In this document: positions 4,508 through 5,549 of the stretch, one piece after another | Position numbering within the stretch: the first letter of the stretch is position 1 | How the letters are laid out: each line of letters opens with the position of its first letter | Source: Candidatus Omnitrophota bacterium | GTDB taxonomy: Bacteria > Omnitrophota > Gorgyraeia > 2-01-FULL-45-10 | Direction: 5' to 3' | NCBI GenBank assembly: GCA_030695725.1 | Contig: JAUYPN010000064.1 | Location: 1-5,549 of the forward strand | Length of the DNA stretch: 5,549 nucleotides | Program-made: the position numbers and the translations under genes | Notes under the pieces: generated by a model | What the model was told of the DNA's origin: nothing | What the model saw: only the letters and a program-made list of their open reading frames with translations | Databases searched by the model: none

Positions 4508-5549
4508 TTTAAATGTTTCAGGATATTGTCGATATCGACATGTTTCTCTACCATATCGACTATTATCTTTATCTTGTGGGAATCCTGAGGCTTCAGTTTA
4601 ACTACCAGCGAATGGACGCGCGACGCTATCGCGTACGTCTCTTCCTCCGTAACGAGGACCGGAATGTTGGCTTCTTTCAGGAGAGCGAGCGTCTTGATCC
4701 TCGGCAATATCCCGCCGCTCAATATGACCCCTGATATTACGCACCCCTTCTTAAGTTTTCCGGAATGCACTTCGCACGTGGCCTGTATCATATCGTCCCT
4801 ATCGCCGGGTATTATCAGGAGCGAATTATTCTGGATATACTGCAGCGCGTCTCTCACCCTCATGGCTCCTATAAGTACCTTCTCGGCCTGTTTGTCAATA
4901 TCCTCGCCTTCATACATCGCCTTTATCTTAAGCTCTTCCTTTATCTCACGCATAGTGGGTATATCGAGTATCTTCTGATGCGGGAGGACGCCGAAGACGT
5001 CGAGATCTTTCTGCTTCATGCCTTTACGCACGAGGTTCGCTATGCGGTCATATTTTTCCGGCAGGACTTTGTTGACTATGACTCCCGCGAGGCTCACCTT
5101 TTCTCTATCGAGAAGCGCCTTATTCAATATCACTTCGTCTATGGGCTTACCTACCCCGCCCGAAGATATCATCAGGACATTGGCTTCGAGCAGGTTGGCG
5201 ACCGTGGCATTTGAAAAACCGAATACGGAGCCGACGCCGGCATGGCCCGTGCCCTCTATTATAACGAGATCATTGTCTTTGGCTACTTTGTCAAAAGAAT
5301 CTTTTATGATCTTGGCATAGTCCTCGTCCGCGCCCTTCTCGATATATCGCTCGGTAAATCCGCGGTCTATGGCTACGGGCGACATGTCCTTTATATTGCA
5401 TTTTATCCCGAAGACCTTTTCGATAAGGACAGAGTCCTCGTCTACCTTATAACCTTGCTCCATCAGGTAGCGCTGACCGATGGGCTTGATAAAGCCGATG
5501 CGCTCGAACCGCTTCTTCAGCGCGGCGATGAGCCCGAGCGAGACCGTGG
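4504..5549 (-). CDS. BioD-like P-loop ATPase with C-terminal DRTGG domain (phosphotransacetylase-like regulatory protein), 5' end cut by window
   Basis: The frame stays open to the window edge, so 347 residues and the stop are visible and the N-terminus is missing. The first complete codons read TVSLGLIAALKKRFERIGFI. This is what follows a GKT Walker A motif in the dethiobiotin-synthetase-like fold, so probably only 10-15 codons are lost. Further landmarks, numbered from the first visible residue, are KPIGQ (about 21-25), the Walker-B-like strand LVIIEGTGH (94-102), SSGGVGKP (about 128-135) and GVIVNKV (about 155-161). A DRTGG-type domain follows from about residue 225, with IIPGDRDDMIQA and GVILSGG. 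The same BioD-like plus DRTGG pair forms the N-terminal part of long phosphotransacetylases such as E. coli Pta, but here no catalytic PTA domain follows. Stand-alone versions are often found near acetyl-CoA synthetase or acetate metabolism genes; none is visible here. A nucleotide-dependent regulatory role is inference. The stop overlaps the apbE start by 4 bases (GTGA). Confidence 0.85.
   Translation of the reverse strand, partial: TVSLGLIAALKKRFERIGFIKPIGQRYLMEQGYKVDEDSVLIEKVFGIKCNIKDMSPVAIDRGFTERYIEKGADEDYAKIIKDSFDKVAKDNDLVIIEGTGHAGVGSVFGFSNATVANLLEANVLMISSGGVGKPIDEVILNKALLDREKVSLAGVIVNKVLPEKYDRIANLVRKGMKQKDLDVFGVLPHQKILDIPTMREIKEELKIKAMYEGEDIDKQAEKVLIGAMRVRDALQYIQNNSLLIIPGDRDDMIQATCEVHSGKLKKGCVISGVILSGGILPRIKTLALLKEANIPVLVTEEETYAIASRVHSLVVKLKPQDSHKIKIIVDMVEKHVDIDNILKHLK

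Noticed and set aside
4504..5463. Shorter gene starting at the Met codon at 5463
   Set aside because: The frame continues upstream with typical BioD-like sequence (TVSLGL, IGFIKPIGQ), so this Met is internal and the gene runs off the window edge.

Overview
The window is a 5.5 kb piece of bacterial chromosome. Every supported gene lies on the minus strand, so transcription runs from position 5549 towards position 1. Gene density is close to 100%: neighbours overlap by 4 to 26 bases or sit 2 bases apart, except for one 58-base gap. Base composition looks close to balanced (estimated by eye), with heavy use of ATA, AGA and AGG codons and GTG or TTG starts. An exported lipoprotein ApbE suggests a diderm cell envelope. 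The overall style fits an uncultured lineage such as Omnitrophota (PVC-related). That is an impression from gene content and codon use, not a proven assignment.

Upstream block (5549 to 2368). The window opens inside a BioD-like P-loop ATPase fused to a DRTGG domain, the stand-alone 'phosphotransacetylase-like' regulatory ATPase type. Its P-loop lies just outside the window. A GTGA overlap leads into apbE, a secreted FAD:protein FMN transferase with a lipoprotein signal. A 26-base overlap then leads into mnmA, the tRNA U34 2-thiouridylase.

Junction (2375 to 2309). This is the only real intergenic stretch. A well-formed extended -10 motif (TGCTATAAT) overlaps the mnmA stop codon. Four perfect tandem heptamers (CAATACN on the plus strand) follow at once. 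The next gene then starts, probably at a TTG preceded by a G-rich ribosome-binding site. This may be where a second transcript begins.

Downstream block (2309 to 1). In order: a short GGQ-domain release-factor-like protein (probably ribosome rescue), a metal-dependent DRE-TIM/HMGL-type aldolase, a class I KDPG/KHG-type aldolase (eda), and the first 108 codons of an unrecognised membrane protein. The two aldolase-family genes are 2 bases apart, one metal-dependent and one Schiff-base. Together they suggest a linked 2-oxo-acid or sugar-acid step whose substrate cannot be read from the sequence.

I see no rRNA, tRNA, CRISPR array, insertion sequence, phage gene or convincing intrinsic terminator. 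No stretch longer than 300 bases lacks a gene. I did not find an obviously new defence or mobile system. The most distinctive items are the heptamer repeat with its promoter-like motif, and the paired aldolases with non-standard active-site positions.
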